A stretch of 33,489 nt of DNA from an uncultured Synechococcus sp. (GTDB taxonomy: Bacteria > Cyanobacteriota > Cyanobacteriia > PCC-6307 > Cyanobiaceae), in the NCBI GenBank assembly GCA_913061215.1, contig CAJXSQ010000007.1, positions 1 to 33,489 of the forward strand, written 5' to 3'. Of the stretch, positions 9,730-20,306 are shown in pieces. How positions within the stretch are numbered: position 1 is the stretch's first letter; each line of letters begins with the position of its first letter. The translations under genes and the position numbers were made by a program. The notes under the pieces were generated by a model. The model saw only the letters and a list, made by a program, of their open reading frames with translations, ran no database searches and was not told the origin of the DNA.

Positions 9730-11688
9730 TCAGGCTTCTGCCGGCTGAGGGCTCGCTTCAGTCGCCGGTTCAGCCTCGGAAAGGAAGGGGGAGAAACGCT
9801 CCTTTTCGGGAACAGTGGTGAATTCGCTCACGATGGCGCGGAACTCATCACCATCCAGGCTTTCCTTCTCGATCAGCACCTCCACCACGCGATCCATACA
9901 GGCGCGGTTCTCAGCCACGAGCTTCACGGTTTCCTCGTAGCAGTTCTGCACGATCTGGCGCACCGCCAGATCAACGCGCGCTGCTGTGGCATCCGACCCA
10001 TCGCTGCGGGTCATCAGATCGCGGCCCAGGAACACCTCCTGGTTGCCGGCTTCCAGCGAGAGCTGGCCCACCTCGCTCATGCCGAAACGGGTCACCATCT
10101 GGCGGGCGATCGAAGCCACCTGCTGAATGTCGCCGCCGGCACCGGTGGTCACCTCAGCGTGGCCGAACACCACATCCTCCGCGGCACGGCCGCCCAGGGC
10201 GCCCATGATGCGGGCGCGCAGCTGGGCGCGGCTCACCAGCATCTGCTCCTCATCCGGCGAGAACCAGGTGAGGCCCTGGGCCTGGCCACGGGGGATCAGG
10301 GTCACCTTCTGCACCGGGTCGTGGGCTTTCACGAGGGTGCCCACCAGGGCATGGCCCACTTCGTGATACGCGATCAGGCGCTTGCTGCGGCCATCGGTGA
10401 GGGGCTTGCCTTCCATGCCGGCGATGATCCGGTCCACGGCGTCGTCGATCTCGGCCAGACCGGTGGCCTCCTTGCGGCGGCGGGCGGTGAGGATCGCCGC
10501 TTCATTCAGCAGGTTGGCCAGATCGGCGCCGGAGAAGCCGGGGGTGCGGCGGGCGATCGCTTCGAGGCTCACGTCGTCGGCGAGCTTCTTGTCGCGGGAG
10601 TGCACCTTGAGCACCGAGAGACGGCCCTTGATGTCGGGCACATCCACCTGCACCTGGCGATCGAAACGACCCGGACGCAGCAGGGCCGAATCGAGCACGT
10701 CGGCACGGTTGGTGGCCGCAATGATGATGATGCCGCTGTTGCCCTCGAAGCCGTCCATTTCGGTGAGCAGCTGGTTGAGCGTTTGCTCACGCTCATCGTT
10801 GCCGCCGCCCACACCGGCGCCGCGCTGACGGCCCACCGCATCGATCTCGTCGATGAAGATCAGGCAGGGGCTGTTTTCCTTGGCGCGCTTGAACAGATCG
10901 CGCACGCGGCTGGCGCCGACGCCCACGAACATCTCCACGAATTCCGAACCGGAGAGGGAGAAGAAGGGCACGCCGGCTTCACCGGCGATCGCCTTGGCCA
11001 GCAGCGTTTTGCCGGTGCCGGGAGGGCCCACCAGCAACACGCCCTTGGGGATCTTGGCGCCCACGGAGGTGAAGCGCTCAGGGGTCTTGAGGAAGGTCAC
11101 CACTTCCTGGAGGTCCTGCTTGGCTTCCTCCACGCCGGCCACGTCGTCGAACTTCACGCCGGTTTCGGCTTCCATCAGGAAGCGGGCCTTGGTTTTGCCG
11201 AACTGCATGGCCTGGCCGGGGCCGCCGGGCATGCCGTTACCGCGGCGCGCCAGGAACACCAGCACCCCGATCAGCAGCAGCGGGAAGAGCAGGTTGCCCA
11301 GCAGGCCCAGGGCGGGCGGTGCCTGCCGGGGCGGGTGGATGTCGAAGCTGATGCCCTGCTCCTTGAGGTTGTTCACCAGCTCGGGCGCGAGACCGGGCAG
11401 ATCCACGCGCAGGCGCTGCACGCGGTTGTCGAGGTCGGGATCCACCGCTTCCACCACGGCCGTGCGGCCGCCATCGAAGATGTCCACGGCGGTGACGCGT
11501 CCGGCATCCACGTAGTCGAGGAAGCGGCCGTAGCTCATGCGGGCCACCGCGGCATTGCGGGGAGCCACGGTGGGGCCGGCGGGCGCTCCCAGACGGGCTG
11601 AGCCGTTGCCGAGCACCTGCCAGCCCAGGAACAGAGCAACCCCGATGGGCAGAACCCAGAGAGCGATCGTGCGCCAGCGCTGGTTCAT
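9730..11688 (-). CDS. ftsH: ATP-dependent zinc metalloprotease FtsH
   Basis: [49 protein letters not shown] region ([23 protein letters not shown]), HEVGHAL (HExxH). Confidence 0.98.
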   Translation of the reverse strand: MNQRWRTIALWVLPIGVALFLGWQVLGNGSARLGAPAGPTVAPRNAAVARMSYGRFLDYVDAGRVTAVDIFDGGRTAVVEAVDPDLDNRVQRLRVDLPGLAPELVNNLKEQGISFDIHPPRQAPPALGLLGNLLFPLLLIGVLVFLARRGNGMPGGPGQAMQFGKTKARFLMEAETGVKFDDVAGVEEAKQDLQEVVTFLKTPERFTSVGAKIPKGVLLVGPPGTGKTLLAKAIAGEAGVPFFSLSGSEFVEMFVGVGASRVRDLFKRAKENSPCLIFIDEIDAVGRQRGAGVGGGNDEREQTLNQLLTEMDGFEGNSGIIIIAATNRADVLDSALLRPGRFDRQVQVDVPDIKGRLSVLKVHSRDKKLADDVSLEAIARRTPGFSGADLANLLNEAAILTARRRKEATGLAEIDDAVDRIIAGMEGKPLTDGRSKRLIAYHEVGHALVGTLVKAHDPVQKVTLIPRGQAQGLTWFSPDEEQMLVSRAQLRARIMGALGGRAAEDVVFGHAEVTTGAGGDIQQVASIARQMVTRFGMSEVGQLSLEAGNQEVFLGRDLMTRSDGSDATAARVDLAVRQIVQNCYEETVKLVAENRACMDRVVEVLIEKESLDGDEFRAIVSEFTTVPEKERFSPFLSEAEPATEASPQPAEA

Positions 11689-11771
11689 GGCAGCCTCAGC
11701 AGGTTGTGATGTTTAACAAGTGTAAAGCGAGCGCTGCCGCCAGCGGGGATCTCGGCAGCGCTGCCTTCTCA

Positions 11772-12062
11772 TCAGGAGGCTCGTTGCCACTCAGGCAGGG
11801 CGCCGGCGATGCCGCTGATCGGTGCCTGGCTCAGGGCTTCGGGTTCGTCCACGCAGAGCTCCTCCACCTGGATGCTCTCGCGCAGTTCCGGGCCGCCAAG
11901 GCCATGGGTCCAGATCTGAACCTGCGATTCCGGCGGCGCCAGAAAGCTCAGCAGTTCGAACGGAAACACCACCCGCTCCAGAAAGAACTCATCGGGGCCC
12001 ACGCAGCGCACGATCACCATCCGATCGCTGCTGTTGCGATAGCCACAGGTGAGCTGCGCCAA
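11772..12062 (-). CDS. DUF1830 domain protein
   Basis: LTCGYRNSSDRMVIVRCVGPDEFFLERVVFPFELLSFLAPPESQVQIWTHGLGGPEL matches the DUF1830 pattern (CxYxNxTxxxQxxRCxGPxxFFxERVVFPxE). Confidence 0.85.
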   Translation of the reverse strand: MAQLTCGYRNSSDRMVIVRCVGPDEFFLERVVFPFELLSFLAPPESQVQIWTHGLGGPELRESIQVEELCVDEPEALSQAPISGIAGALPEWQRAS

Positions 12063-12193
12063 GGGAAAAGCTGCCGAAAGGTCTCCTCATGAAGCCATCT
12101 CGTTGCAGGCGGGATGGTCGCAGTTGAAACCGTTTGTGAGCACGTTGCCCATCTTTGGGATTTCTTCGCTTTTGCGCGGCTTCCCGCCGCTGC

Positions 12194-13423
12194 TCAAAGG
12201 CTGCGCAGCGCGGTGATCGGATCCAGCCGTGCCGCCCTGCGGGCGGGAAGCACCCCGAACACCAAGCCGATCGAGCCGGAGAGGCCAACGGTGATCAGCA
12301 CACTCACCCCGCCGATGGCAGCCGGCAATGGCGTGACGGCGGCCACGGCCGCCACGGCCGAGAGCCCCACGGCACTGCCGATCACCCCGCCCAGGCTGGA
12401 GAGCACCAGGGCCTCCACCAGGAACTGGGCCAGCACATCGCTGCTGCGGGCACCGATCGCCTTGCGCAGGCCGATCTCGGAGGTGCGCTCGCTCACCGAC
12501 ACCAGCATGATGTTCATGATCCCGATGCCGCCCACCAACAGGGAGATGGCGCCGATCGCACCGAGCATCAGCGTGAGACCGCCGGTGATCGTGCCCACGA
12601 TCGAGAGCGCATCCTGCTGGGAGCGCACGGCGAAATCGTCCTCCCGCAGGATGTTGTGGCGCTGGCGCAGCAGGTTGGTGATCTGAAACTTGGCGGCGCC
12701 GGTGCTCGCTTCATCGTTGGCTTCCACGCTGATGAAGTTGAGGCTGACGCCATAGGTGGGATCGCGCCCCGACAGCTTGCTCACCATGGTGGTGAGCGGG
12801 ATGTAAGCCGCCTCATCCTGGTTCTGGCCGAACACGGCCCCCTTGGGCGCCATCACCCCGATCACTTCGAAGCTCTGATCGCGGATGCGCAGCTGCTGGC
12901 CCACGGCCGGGCCCACCGGCAGCAGCTTGTCGCGCAGATCAGGGCCGATCACCACAACGTTGCGGGCGGCGTCCATGTCGCGCTGATCGATGAAGCGGCC
13001 GCGGGCCACCTCGAAGCGGCGCACGGCCAGAAACTCCGGCGTGATGCCAGACACCGTGGTGCTGGTGCTCTTGGCACCGGCTTGCAGGACAGCGCTGAGG
13101 GTGATCTGCGGCGCCACCCGCTTCACGCTCGGCACCTGCTCGGCAATCGCTTCAGCATCCTCAAGCACCAGGGTCTTGGGAAAATCAATGCCCCGGCGAC
13201 GGCTGTCGTTGTTGCCCGGCACCACGAACAGCACGTTGGCTCCGAGGGTGTTGAGCTGTCCCTCTGCCAGGTTCTGGGCACCGCGGCCCACACCCACCAG
13301 GGTGATCACAGAGGCGTTGCCGATCACAATGCCGAGCATCGTGAGCAGGGAACGGAGACGGTTGGCCCGCAGGGTGGCCAGGGCCATCCCCACGGTTTCA
13401 CCCATGGCGAGCTTGGCGGCCAT
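12194..13423 (-). CDS. MacB/FtsX-type ABC transporter permease
   Basis: ALATLRANRLRSLLTMLGIVIGNASVITLVGVGRGAQ N-terminus, periplasmic MacB-PCD-like region, C-terminal GAIGAISLLVGGIGIMNIMLVSVSERTSEIGLRKAIGARSSDVLAQFLVEALVLSSLGG. Confidence 0.92.
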   Translation of the reverse strand: MAAKLAMGETVGMALATLRANRLRSLLTMLGIVIGNASVITLVGVGRGAQNLAEGQLNTLGANVLFVVPGNNDSRRRGIDFPKTLVLEDAEAIAEQVPSVKRVAPQITLSAVLQAGAKSTSTTVSGITPEFLAVRRFEVARGRFIDQRDMDAARNVVVIGPDLRDKLLPVGPAVGQQLRIRDQSFEVIGVMAPKGAVFGQNQDEAAYIPLTTMVSKLSGRDPTYGVSLNFISVEANDEASTGAAKFQITNLLRQRHNILREDDFAVRSQQDALSIVGTITGGLTLMLGAIGAISLLVGGIGIMNIMLVSVSERTSEIGLRKAIGARSSDVLAQFLVEALVLSSLGGVIGSAVGLSAVAAVAAVTPLPAAIGGVSVLITVGLSGSIGLVFGVLPARRAARLDPITALRSL

Positions 13424-13427
13424 CGGC

Positions 13428-14885
13428 CTACATGATCGTGGGATCGAGCACGGTGCCCTTGCCCACGATGCTCACCTTCACCAGATCGGTGGAGCCGCTC
13501 ACATCGGCCACCGTGCCGGCGGTCTGAATCACGAGGTCGCCTTCGCGCAGCAGGGCGTTTTCGGCGGCCATCTCCATGGCCTTGTTGAAGCTGGCGGTGG
13601 CGTTCTCAGCGTCGTCCACCAGCAGCGGATGCACACCCCACACCAGCTGCAGCTGGCAGGCCACCTTCTCCTCGCTGGTGATCGCCAGGATCGGTGTGCT
13701 GGGCCGGAACTTGCTCACATTGCGGGCCGTGGCGCCGCTCTTGGTGAGGGGCAGGATCGCCGCCGCCTCCAGCTGGCGGGCGATGGCGCTCACCGCGTGG
13801 CTGATGGCGTTGGGGATCGTGGAGGCCAGCTGGCCATCGCTGGCGCGGCGCGGGTAGTCGCGCTCGATCCGGCGGGCGATCTGGCTCATCGTGGCCACAG
13901 CCTCCACGGGGTAGTCGCCCACGGCGCTCTCGTTGGAGAGCATCACCGCATCGGTGCCATCGAGGATGGCGTTGGCCACATCGCTCACTTCAGCGCGGGT
14001 GGGCCGGGGGCAGCTCACCATCGAATCGAGCATCTGGGTGGCGGTGATCACCGGGATACCCAGGCCGTTGCACTTGCGGATCAGTTCCTTCTGCAGCAGC
14101 GGCACTTCTTCAGCCGGCATCTCCACGCCCAGGTCGCCGCGGGCCACCATCACGCCGTCGCAGAGCGGCAGGATCGCATCGATCTGATCGATCGCTTCGA
14201 ATTTCTCGATCTTGGCCACCACAGGTGTGTTGTGGCCGTGGGAGGCGATCAGCGCCTTGATTTCCTCCATATCGGAGGGGTTGCGCACAAAGCTGAGGGC
14301 CACCCAGTCCACCCCCTGCTGCAGACCAAAGGCCAGATCGGTGCGGTCCTTATCGGTGAGGGCGCGGATCGAAAGCTGCACATCGGGGAAATTCACCCCC
14401 TTGTTGTTCGACAGCACCCCGCCCACCGTCACGGTGCAGTAGAGGGTCTGATCACTCTTGTCCACGCGGTCGGCCACCATTTCCACGCGGCCGTCGTCCA
14501 GCAGGATCCGGCTGCCGGGCACCACCTCCTCGGCGAGCTTGTCGTAGGTGACGGTGGCGATCTCCTGGGTGCAGGCCACATCCCGGGAGGTGAGGGTGAA
14601 GGCATCACCCTTGGCCACGGTGATCGGGCCGTCCTTGAAGCGACCGAGGCGGATCTTCGGGCCCTGCAGGTCCTGCAGGATGCCGATATGAACATCGAGC
14701 TCCTCAGCCACGCTGCGGATCGTGCGGATCCGGGCGGCGTGTTCGCTGTGGTCGCCGTGGGAGAAATTGAGCCGGAACGTGGTGGCGCCCGCTTCGATCA
14801 GGCGCCGCAGCTGTTCCGGAGATTCGGTGGCAGGGCCGATGGTGGCCACGATCTTGGTGCGACGCGTGAGATCGGGCAGGGCCAT
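13428..14885 (-). CDS. pyk: Pyruvate kinase
   Basis: RRTKIVATIGPATESPEQLRRLIEAGATTFRLNFSHGDHSEH, VMVARGDLGVEMPAEEVPLLQKELIRKCN, PVITATQMLDSM. Confidence 0.97.
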   Translation of the reverse strand: MALPDLTRRTKIVATIGPATESPEQLRRLIEAGATTFRLNFSHGDHSEHAARIRTIRSVAEELDVHIGILQDLQGPKIRLGRFKDGPITVAKGDAFTLTSRDVACTQEIATVTYDKLAEEVVPGSRILLDDGRVEMVADRVDKSDQTLYCTVTVGGVLSNNKGVNFPDVQLSIRALTDKDRTDLAFGLQQGVDWVALSFVRNPSDMEEIKALIASHGHNTPVVAKIEKFEAIDQIDAILPLCDGVMVARGDLGVEMPAEEVPLLQKELIRKCNGLGIPVITATQMLDSMVSCPRPTRAEVSDVANAILDGTDAVMLSNESAVGDYPVEAVATMSQIARRIERDYPRRASDGQLASTIPNAISHAVSAIARQLEAAAILPLTKSGATARNVSKFRPSTPILAITSEEKVACQLQLVWGVHPLLVDDAENATASFNKAMEMAAENALLREGDLVIQTAGTVADVSGSTDLVKVSIVGKGTVLDPTIM

Positions 14886-14945
14886 TCGGCAGGGCCAAAG
14901 TTGAGGCCGACCCTATCATCGGGGCCCGCCAGCCCTGCTCTGCCA

Positions 14946-15275
14946 ATGGATCTCAATGCTTACCAGCAGGGCGCCCGGGCCACGGCGCGCTATCCCGATG
15001 TGGGCTCCAACCCGATCTATCCCACCCTCGGGCTCTGCGGCGAGGCCGGTGAGGTGGCCGACAAGGTGAAGAAGGTGTTGCGCGATCAGGGTGGTGATTT
15101 CTCCCCGGAGGCGCGCGAAGCGCTCAAGCTGGAGCTGGGAGATGTGCTCTGGTACGTGGCGCAGCTCTCCAGTGAACTCGGCTTCGAGCTCGAGGACATC
15201 GCCGCCTCCAATCTGGGCAAGTTGGCCAGCCGCGCGGCCCGTAACGTGATCGCAGGCAGCGGCGACGATCGCTGA
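14946..15275 (+). CDS. MazG-like nucleotide pyrophosphohydrolase
   Basis: MDLNAYQQGARATARYPDVGSNPIYPTLGLCGEAGEVADKVKKVLRD...LKLELGDVLWYVAQLSSELGFELEDIAASNLGKLASR: EAGEVADxxKK / ELGDVLWY MazG motifs. Start at 14946; the track extension to 12990 is antisense noise. Confidence 0.9.
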   Translation: MDLNAYQQGARATARYPDVGSNPIYPTLGLCGEAGEVADKVKKVLRDQGGDFSPEAREALKLELGDVLWYVAQLSSELGFELEDIAASNLGKLASRAARNVIAGSGDDR

Positions 15276-15313
15276 CGCTCCTGCTGCCGGCCTCGCTGTT
15301 CTGCGTTTCGCCT

Positions 15314-15814
15314 GTGCCCGTTCCGTGTTTCCGGCCTCTGCGTTCGCTGCTCGGCGCAGCGCTGATGCTGCTGCTGGTGCTGGCGGGTCCGCTGGCGGCA
15401 CCGGCCCTGGCCGCCACCCTCACGGTGAGCGAGGTGAGCCTCGATCCCTGTCCCACGGACGACATCGGCGCACAACCCCAGTTGCGCCGCCCCAGTGGAG
15501 CCAGCTGCTACGTGCTGCGCGGCACGGTGACCAACCCGGGGCGCAAACCGGTGGTGGACACCGATGTGTTCGCCCAGATCCTCGATGCCAGCGGTGAACC
15601 CGTGCTGCAGAACCGGGCCCGGGTGGGATCCATCGGTGATGTGCCCCCCGGCGATTCCAGCTTCGCCCTGCGGCTCGCCGTGCCGGCCGGTACCCCCGGA
15701 CCGTTCACTTTCTCCAACGTGAAGGCCCGGGGCTTCAAGGCACCCGTGCGCACCCGCGCCGGCGAGTTCGACGACCTGCTGCCGCTGGAGCAGGCCGTGA
15801 CCGAGGCTCAGTAG
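15314..15814 (+). CDS. Conserved exported/secreted protein of unknown function
   Basis: Signal-peptide-like N-terminus LRSLLGAALMLLLVLAGPLAAPALAATLTV, then TVSEVSLDPCPTDD...CYVLRGTVTNPGRKPVVDTDVFAQILDASG (Ig-like/FxLYD-like beta pattern). Confidence 0.75.
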   Translation: MPVPCFRPLRSLLGAALMLLLVLAGPLAAPALAATLTVSEVSLDPCPTDDIGAQPQLRRPSGASCYVLRGTVTNPGRKPVVDTDVFAQILDASGEPVLQNRARVGSIGDVPPGDSSFALRLAVPAGTPGPFTFSNVKARGFKAPVRTRAGEFDDLLPLEQAVTEAQ

Positions 15815-16098
15815 AAGCCGGGGTAGAAGAAGCCGCGGCTCTGCTCCAGGAGGCTCTGGATCAGCTGCAGGGCGAGAAAGGCGAGGATCGCCGAGAGGTC
15901 GAGGCCGCCCAGGGGAGGGATCAGGCCGCGGAAGGCGTTGAGGTAGGGGTCGGTGATGGCGCTCACGGTGGAGAGCACCGGGTTGCTCCAATCGAGATTG
16001 GGGAACCAGCTGAGCAGCACCCGCACCAGCAGGATCAGCGTGTAGATCGAGAGGGTCTGGGCCAGAACGCCGATCAGATCGCCGACCAGTGGGGACAT
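15808..16098 (-). CDS. YggT/Ycf19 family membrane protein
   Basis: LSIYTLILLVRVLLSWFPNLDWSNPVLSTVSAITDPYLNAFRGLIPPLGGLDLSAILAFLALQLIQ is the classic YggT repeat. Confidence 0.92.
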   Translation of the reverse strand: MSPLVGDLIGVLAQTLSIYTLILLVRVLLSWFPNLDWSNPVLSTVSAITDPYLNAFRGLIPPLGGLDLSAILAFLALQLIQSLLEQSRGFFYPGFY

Positions 16099-16150
16099 GG
16101 GTGCTCCTGCGTTGCCTTGACTTTATGGACCCGGCCAGCGGCGTGGCGGT

Positions 16151-16675
16151 TCAGGCCGCTTCCGCCCGGGGCCTGAGCTCCTCGGTTCGGATCGAGAAGG
16201 TGCGGTGGAACTTCTCACTCAGGCTGAGCCAGTAGGAGCGGCCCTCGCTCTGGCGTTTGCGCTCGATGAAGTTCTGCGCCAGCAGCTCCTTGATGTGGTC
16301 GTAGGCGCCGGAGCCGCGCAGCTCCACCAGCTCCGATTGGAGGATGCGCTTCTTGAGGGCGATGGTGGCCAGGGTGCGCAGGGCGGCCGTGGAGAGGTCC
16401 ACCGGCAGCAGGTTCTGCACCAGATCGCCGAGGCCGTCGCGCAGCTGCAGGCTGTAGCGCTGTCCCTCCTGGCGGATCTCCAGGGCGGTGTCGCGGTGGG
16501 CGTAATCGGCCATCAGGGTGATCAGGCCGAGCTCCACCTGATCGCGGTTGACGCCGCTGATCTCCGCCAGTTCCCCCAGGCTGAGGGAGCGCCCCTTCAG
16601 ATAGAGGATGGCCTCAAGCCGGGCCGGCAGGGACAGCGAAACCTCACCCTGCTTCTGGGTTGTGTCGTCCATCAC
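16151..16675 (-). CDS. scpB: Segregation and condensation protein B
   Basis: LPARLEAILYLKGRSLSLGELAEISGV...LEIRQEGQRYSLQLR...LSTAALRTLATIALKKRILQSELVELRGSGAYDHIKELLAQNFIERKRQSEGRSYWLSLSEKFHRTF. Confidence 0.92.
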   Translation of the reverse strand: MMDDTTQKQGEVSLSLPARLEAILYLKGRSLSLGELAEISGVNRDQVELGLITLMADYAHRDTALEIRQEGQRYSLQLRDGLGDLVQNLLPVDLSTAALRTLATIALKKRILQSELVELRGSGAYDHIKELLAQNFIERKRQSEGRSYWLSLSEKFHRTFSIRTEELRPRAEAA

Positions 16676-16696
16676 TGCCCCAGGCCATGCCGCAAG

Positions 16697-18280
16697 TTAT
16701 CCCACGCCCACAGCGCCGGCCACTTCCCCCAGGAAGAGCCTGTAGGCCGGGTTTTCCGTTTCATCCACAAAGCGGTAGCCCAGCCCGTCCAGGAAGTTGC
16801 GCCAGTCGTCCATCTCCTCGGGCGGCACCTGCACGCCCACCACGATCCGGCCCACGTCGGCGCCGTGGTTGCGGTAGTGAAAAATGCTGATGTTCCAGTT
16901 GGGGTGCAGGCTGGTGAGGAAGCGCATCAGCGCTCCCGGCCGCTCCGGAAATTCGAAGCGATACAGCAGCTCGCGGGTGTGGCTGCAGGCCTCGGTGGCG
17001 GCTGCCGGCATGCGGCCCCCCACCATGTGGCGCAGGTGCAGCTTGGAGAGTTCGTCGTTGGAGAGATCCAGGCAGGGGAAGCCGGCAGCCTGCAGGTCGT
17101 GGATCAGGTCCTGCTCATCGCGGCTGCCGCTGGTCTGCACGCCCACAAAGATGTGGGCGCGGCTGGGATCGGCCAGGCGATAGCTGAATTCCGTGAGGCT
17201 GCGGTTGCCCAGCAGCGTGCAGAACTGCCGCAGGCTGCCGGCCCGCTCCGGGATCTCCACCGCCAGCATCGCCTCGCGGTCTTCGCTGATCTCGGTGCGT
17301 TCGGCCACGAAGCGCAGCCGATCGAAGTTCATGTTGGCGCCGCAGGCCACCGCCACCAGCGTGCGGCCCTGCAGCCCGCGCCGCGCCACATCCGCCTTCA
17401 TCCCGGCCACCGCCAGTGCCCCGGCGGGCTCGAGGATCGAGCGGGTGTCCTCAAACACGTCCTTGATGGCGGCGCAGATGGCGTCGGTGTCCACGGTCAC
17501 CATGGCGTCCACATGGCGGCGGGCCAGCTCGAACGTCTGCTCTCCCACCTCCCGCACGGCCACGCCATCGGCAAACAGACCCACCTGGTCGAGCTTCACC
17601 CGCTCCCCCAGGGCCAGGGAGCGGGTCATCGCATCGGCATCCACCGGTTCCACCCCGATCACCTCCACCTGGGGCCAGAGCGCTTTCACGTAGGCGGCGA
17701 TGCCGGCGATCAGGCCGCCACCACCCACGGCCACGTAGATGGCATCGGGTGGTTCGGAGCACTGGCGCAGGATCTCCAGGGCGATGGTGCCCTGGCCGGC
17801 GATCACATCCGGATCATCGAACGGGTGGATGAAGGTGAGGCCCCGCTCCGCGCTCAGGCGCCAGGCCTCGCTGCAGGCGGCGTCGTACGTGTCGCCATGG
17901 AGCACCACCTCGGCGCCGCGGGCCGCCACCGCGCGCACCTTCATCTCAGGTGTGGTGACCGGCATCACGATCACGGCCCGGCAGCCCAGCTTCTGCGCCC
18001 CCAGGGCCACGCCCTGGGCGTGGTTGCCGGCACTGGCGGCGATCACACCGCGCTCCAGCTCCGTGGAGCTGAGGCCAGCCATCTTGTTGTAAGCGCCCCG
18101 CAGCTTGAAGCTGAACACCGGCTGCAGGTCCTCGCGCTTGAGCAGCACCGTGTTGTTCAGCCGGCGCGAGAGGTTCGGCGCCGGATCCAGGGGTGATTCG
18201 ATCGCCACGTCGTACACCCGCGCCCGCAGGATGCGCAGCAGCATCGGCAGGGAGCTGTCCTGGCTCTTGGTGTCGCTCAT
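16697..18280 (-). CDS. ilvA: Threonine ammonia-lyase, biosynthetic
   Basis: SRRLNNTVLLKREDLQPVFSFKLRGAYNKMAGLSSTELERGVIAASAGNHAQGVALGAQKLG (PLP Lys motif), VAVGGGGLIAGIAAYVK, tandem C-terminal regulatory ACT-like domains. Likely start 18280 (MSDTKSQ) or 18295 (MACEP). Confidence 0.96.
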   Translation of the reverse strand: MSDTKSQDSSLPMLLRILRARVYDVAIESPLDPAPNLSRRLNNTVLLKREDLQPVFSFKLRGAYNKMAGLSSTELERGVIAASAGNHAQGVALGAQKLGCRAVIVMPVTTPEMKVRAVAARGAEVVLHGDTYDAACSEAWRLSAERGLTFIHPFDDPDVIAGQGTIALEILRQCSEPPDAIYVAVGGGGLIAGIAAYVKALWPQVEVIGVEPVDADAMTRSLALGERVKLDQVGLFADGVAVREVGEQTFELARRHVDAMVTVDTDAICAAIKDVFEDTRSILEPAGALAVAGMKADVARRGLQGRTLVAVACGANMNFDRLRFVAERTEISEDREAMLAVEIPERAGSLRQFCTLLGNRSLTEFSYRLADPSRAHIFVGVQTSGSRDEQDLIHDLQAAGFPCLDLSNDELSKLHLRHMVGGRMPAAATEACSHTRELLYRFEFPERPGALMRFLTSLHPNWNISIFHYRNHGADVGRIVVGVQVPPEEMDDWRNFLDGLGYRFVDETENPAYRLFLGEVAGAVGVG

Positions 18281-18398
18281 CGGCTCGCATGCCATCGAAC
18301 CAGTGTGACAAGCCCCTGACATCCCCTCGCCTCTGTCCACCGAACCGCCAGTGGTCAGATCGGAGCACGTAGGCTGAGCGCCAATCAAGGCCCAGGGC

Positions 18399-20306
18399 AT
18401 GCATCTCAGCGAGCTGACGCATCCGAATCAGCTGCATGGTCTGAGCGTTCCCGAGCTCGAGGGCATCGCCCGCCAGATCCGTGAGCGCCATCTGGAGGTG
18501 GTGAGCACCAGTGGCGGCCACCTCGGTCCCGGTCTGGGTGTGGTGGAACTCACCCTGGCCCTGTATCAGACCCTCGACCTCGACCACGATCGGGTGGTGT
18601 GGGACGTGGGCCACCAGGCCTATCCCCACAAACTGATCACCGGTCGTTACAACGACTTCCACACCCTGCGCCAGCAGAACGGTGTGGCGGGCTATCTCAA
18701 GCGTTGCGAGAGCCCGTTCGATCATTTCGGTGCCGGCCACGCCAGCACCTCGATCTCAGCGGCCCTGGGCATGGCCCTGGCCCGGGATCAGCGCGGAGAG
18801 GATTTCAAGTGTGTGGCGGTGATCGGCGACGGCTCGCTCACCGGTGGCATGGCCCTGGAAGCGATCAACCACGCCGGCCACCTGCCCCACACCCGCCTGC
18901 TGGTGGTGCTGAACGACAACGACATGTCGATCAGCCCGCCGGTGGGGGCGCTGAGCACCCACCTGAACCGCATGCGGCACAGCAAGCCGCTGCAGTTCCT
19001 GCAGGACAACGCCGAGGAGGCGATCAAACACCTGCCCTTCCTGCACGGTGAGCTGCCCACCGAGCTGAAGAACCTCAAGGAGAGCATGAAGCGCCTGGCG
19101 GTGCCCAAGCTGGGCGCCGTGTTCGAGGAGCTGGGCTTCACCTACATGGGTCCGGTGGATGGGCACGACATCGCCGGCATGATCCAGGTGTTCCAGCAGG
19201 CCCACGCCCACGAAGGGCCGGTGCTGGTGCATGTGGCCACCACCAAGGGCAAGGGCTACGCCTACGCCGAGGAAGACCAGGTGGGCTACCACGCCCAGAG
19301 CGCCTTCGATCTGGCCACCGGCAAGGCCTACCCCTCCAGCAAGCCCAAGCCCCCCAGCTACAGCAAGGTATTCGGCCAGACGCTGGTGAAGATCTGCGAG
19401 CAGGATCCCCGCGTGGTGGGCATCACCGCGGCCATGGCCACCGGCACCGGCCTGGATCTGCTGGAGAAGGCCCGTCCGAAGCAGTATTTCGATGTGGGCA
19501 TCGCCGAGCAGCACGCCGTGACGATGGCGGCCGGCATGGCCTGCGAGGGACTGCGCCCGGTGTGCGCGATCTACAGCACCTTCCTGCAGCGGGCCTACGA
19601 CCAGCTGATTCACGATGTAGGCATTCAGAACCTGCCCGTCACCTTTGTGATGGACCGGGCCGGGATCGTTGGCGCTGATGGCCCCACCCACCAGGGCCAA
19701 TACGACATCAGCTATCTGCGCTGCGTGCCCAACTTCACGGTGATGGCACCGAAAGATGAGGCGGAACTGCAGCGGATGATGATCACCTGCCTGCAGCACG
19801 ACGGCCCCACCGCCCTGCGCATCCCCCGGGGCTCCGGCGAAGGCGCCGCCCTGATGGAGGAGGGCTGGGAGCCCCTGGAGATCGGCCGCGGTGAACTGCT
19901 CGCCGATGGCGACGACCTGCTGATCGTGGCCTACGGCGCCATGGTGTACCCCGCCATGGCCACCGCCGGGCTGCTGCAGGAGCAGGGTGTGCGCGCCGCT
20001 GTGATCAATGCCCGTTTCCTGCGTCCGCTGGATGAGGCGCTGATCCTGCCGATGGCGCAACGCATCGGCCGGGTGGTGACCATGGAGGAGGGCTGCCTGG
20101 CCGGTGGTTTCGGCGCTGCTGTGGTGGAAACCCTCAACGATCACGATGTGCTCGTGCCCGTGCATCGCATCGGCATCCCCGATCAGCTCGTGGATCACGC
20201 CACCCCGGATCAGAGCAAGCAGGCTCTCGGTCTCACGCCGCCGCAGATGGCCGATGCCATCCTCAAGCGCTTCAGTTCCCTGCGCCGCCAGGCTGTGGGT
20301 GTCTGA
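18399..20306 (+). CDS. dxs: 1-deoxy-D-xylulose-5-phosphate synthase
   Basis: [125 protein letters not shown]. Confidence 0.98.
   Translation: MHLSELTHPNQLHGLSVPELEGIARQIRERHLEVVSTSGGHLGPGLGVVELTLALYQTLDLDHDRVVWDVGHQAYPHKLITGRYNDFHTLRQQNGVAGYLKRCESPFDHFGAGHASTSISAALGMALARDQRGEDFKCVAVIGDGSLTGGMALEAINHAGHLPHTRLLVVLNDNDMSISPPVGALSTHLNRMRHSKPLQFLQDNAEEAIKHLPFLHGELPTELKNLKESMKRLAVPKLGAVFEELGFTYMGPVDGHDIAGMIQVFQQAHAHEGPVLVHVATTKGKGYAYAEEDQVGYHAQSAFDLATGKAYPSSKPKPPSYSKVFGQTLVKICEQDPRVVGITAAMATGTGLDLLEKARPKQYFDVGIAEQHAVTMAAGMACEGLRPVCAIYSTFLQRAYDQLIHDVGIQNLPVTFVMDRAGIVGADGPTHQGQYDISYLRCVPNFTVMAPKDEAELQRMMITCLQHDGPTALRIPRGSGEGAALMEEGWEPLEIGRGELLADGDDLLIVAYGAMVYPAMATAGLLQEQGVRAAVINARFLRPLDEALILPMAQRIGRVVTMEEGCLAGGFGAAVVETLNDHDVLVPVHRIGIPDQLVDHATPDQSKQALGLTPPQMADAILKRFSSLRRQAVGV

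Noticed and set aside
10550-10990. GCGATCGC (HIP1-like) octamers within ftsH
   Set aside because: A few copies seen by eye; no obvious clustering or enrichment, and the motif is common in cyanobacteria.
9700-11601. 633-aa plus-strand ORF opposite ftsH
   Set aside because: Antisense to a clear FtsH; the translation is rich in His/Gly/Ala/Gln with no recognisable fold, typical of GC-rich antisense frames.
12155-13435. 426-aa plus-strand ORF opposite the MacB-like permease
   Set aside because: Antisense artefact; the sense strand encodes a clear permease.
12990-14945. Upstream part of the 761-aa plus-strand ORF ending at 15275
   Set aside because: Only the last ~109 codons (from 14946) encode the MazG-like protein; the rest is antisense to pyk.
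16205-18196. 663-aa plus-strand ORF opposite scpB/ilvA
   Set aside because: Spans two well-supported minus-strand genes; low-complexity H/A/G/Q-rich translation.
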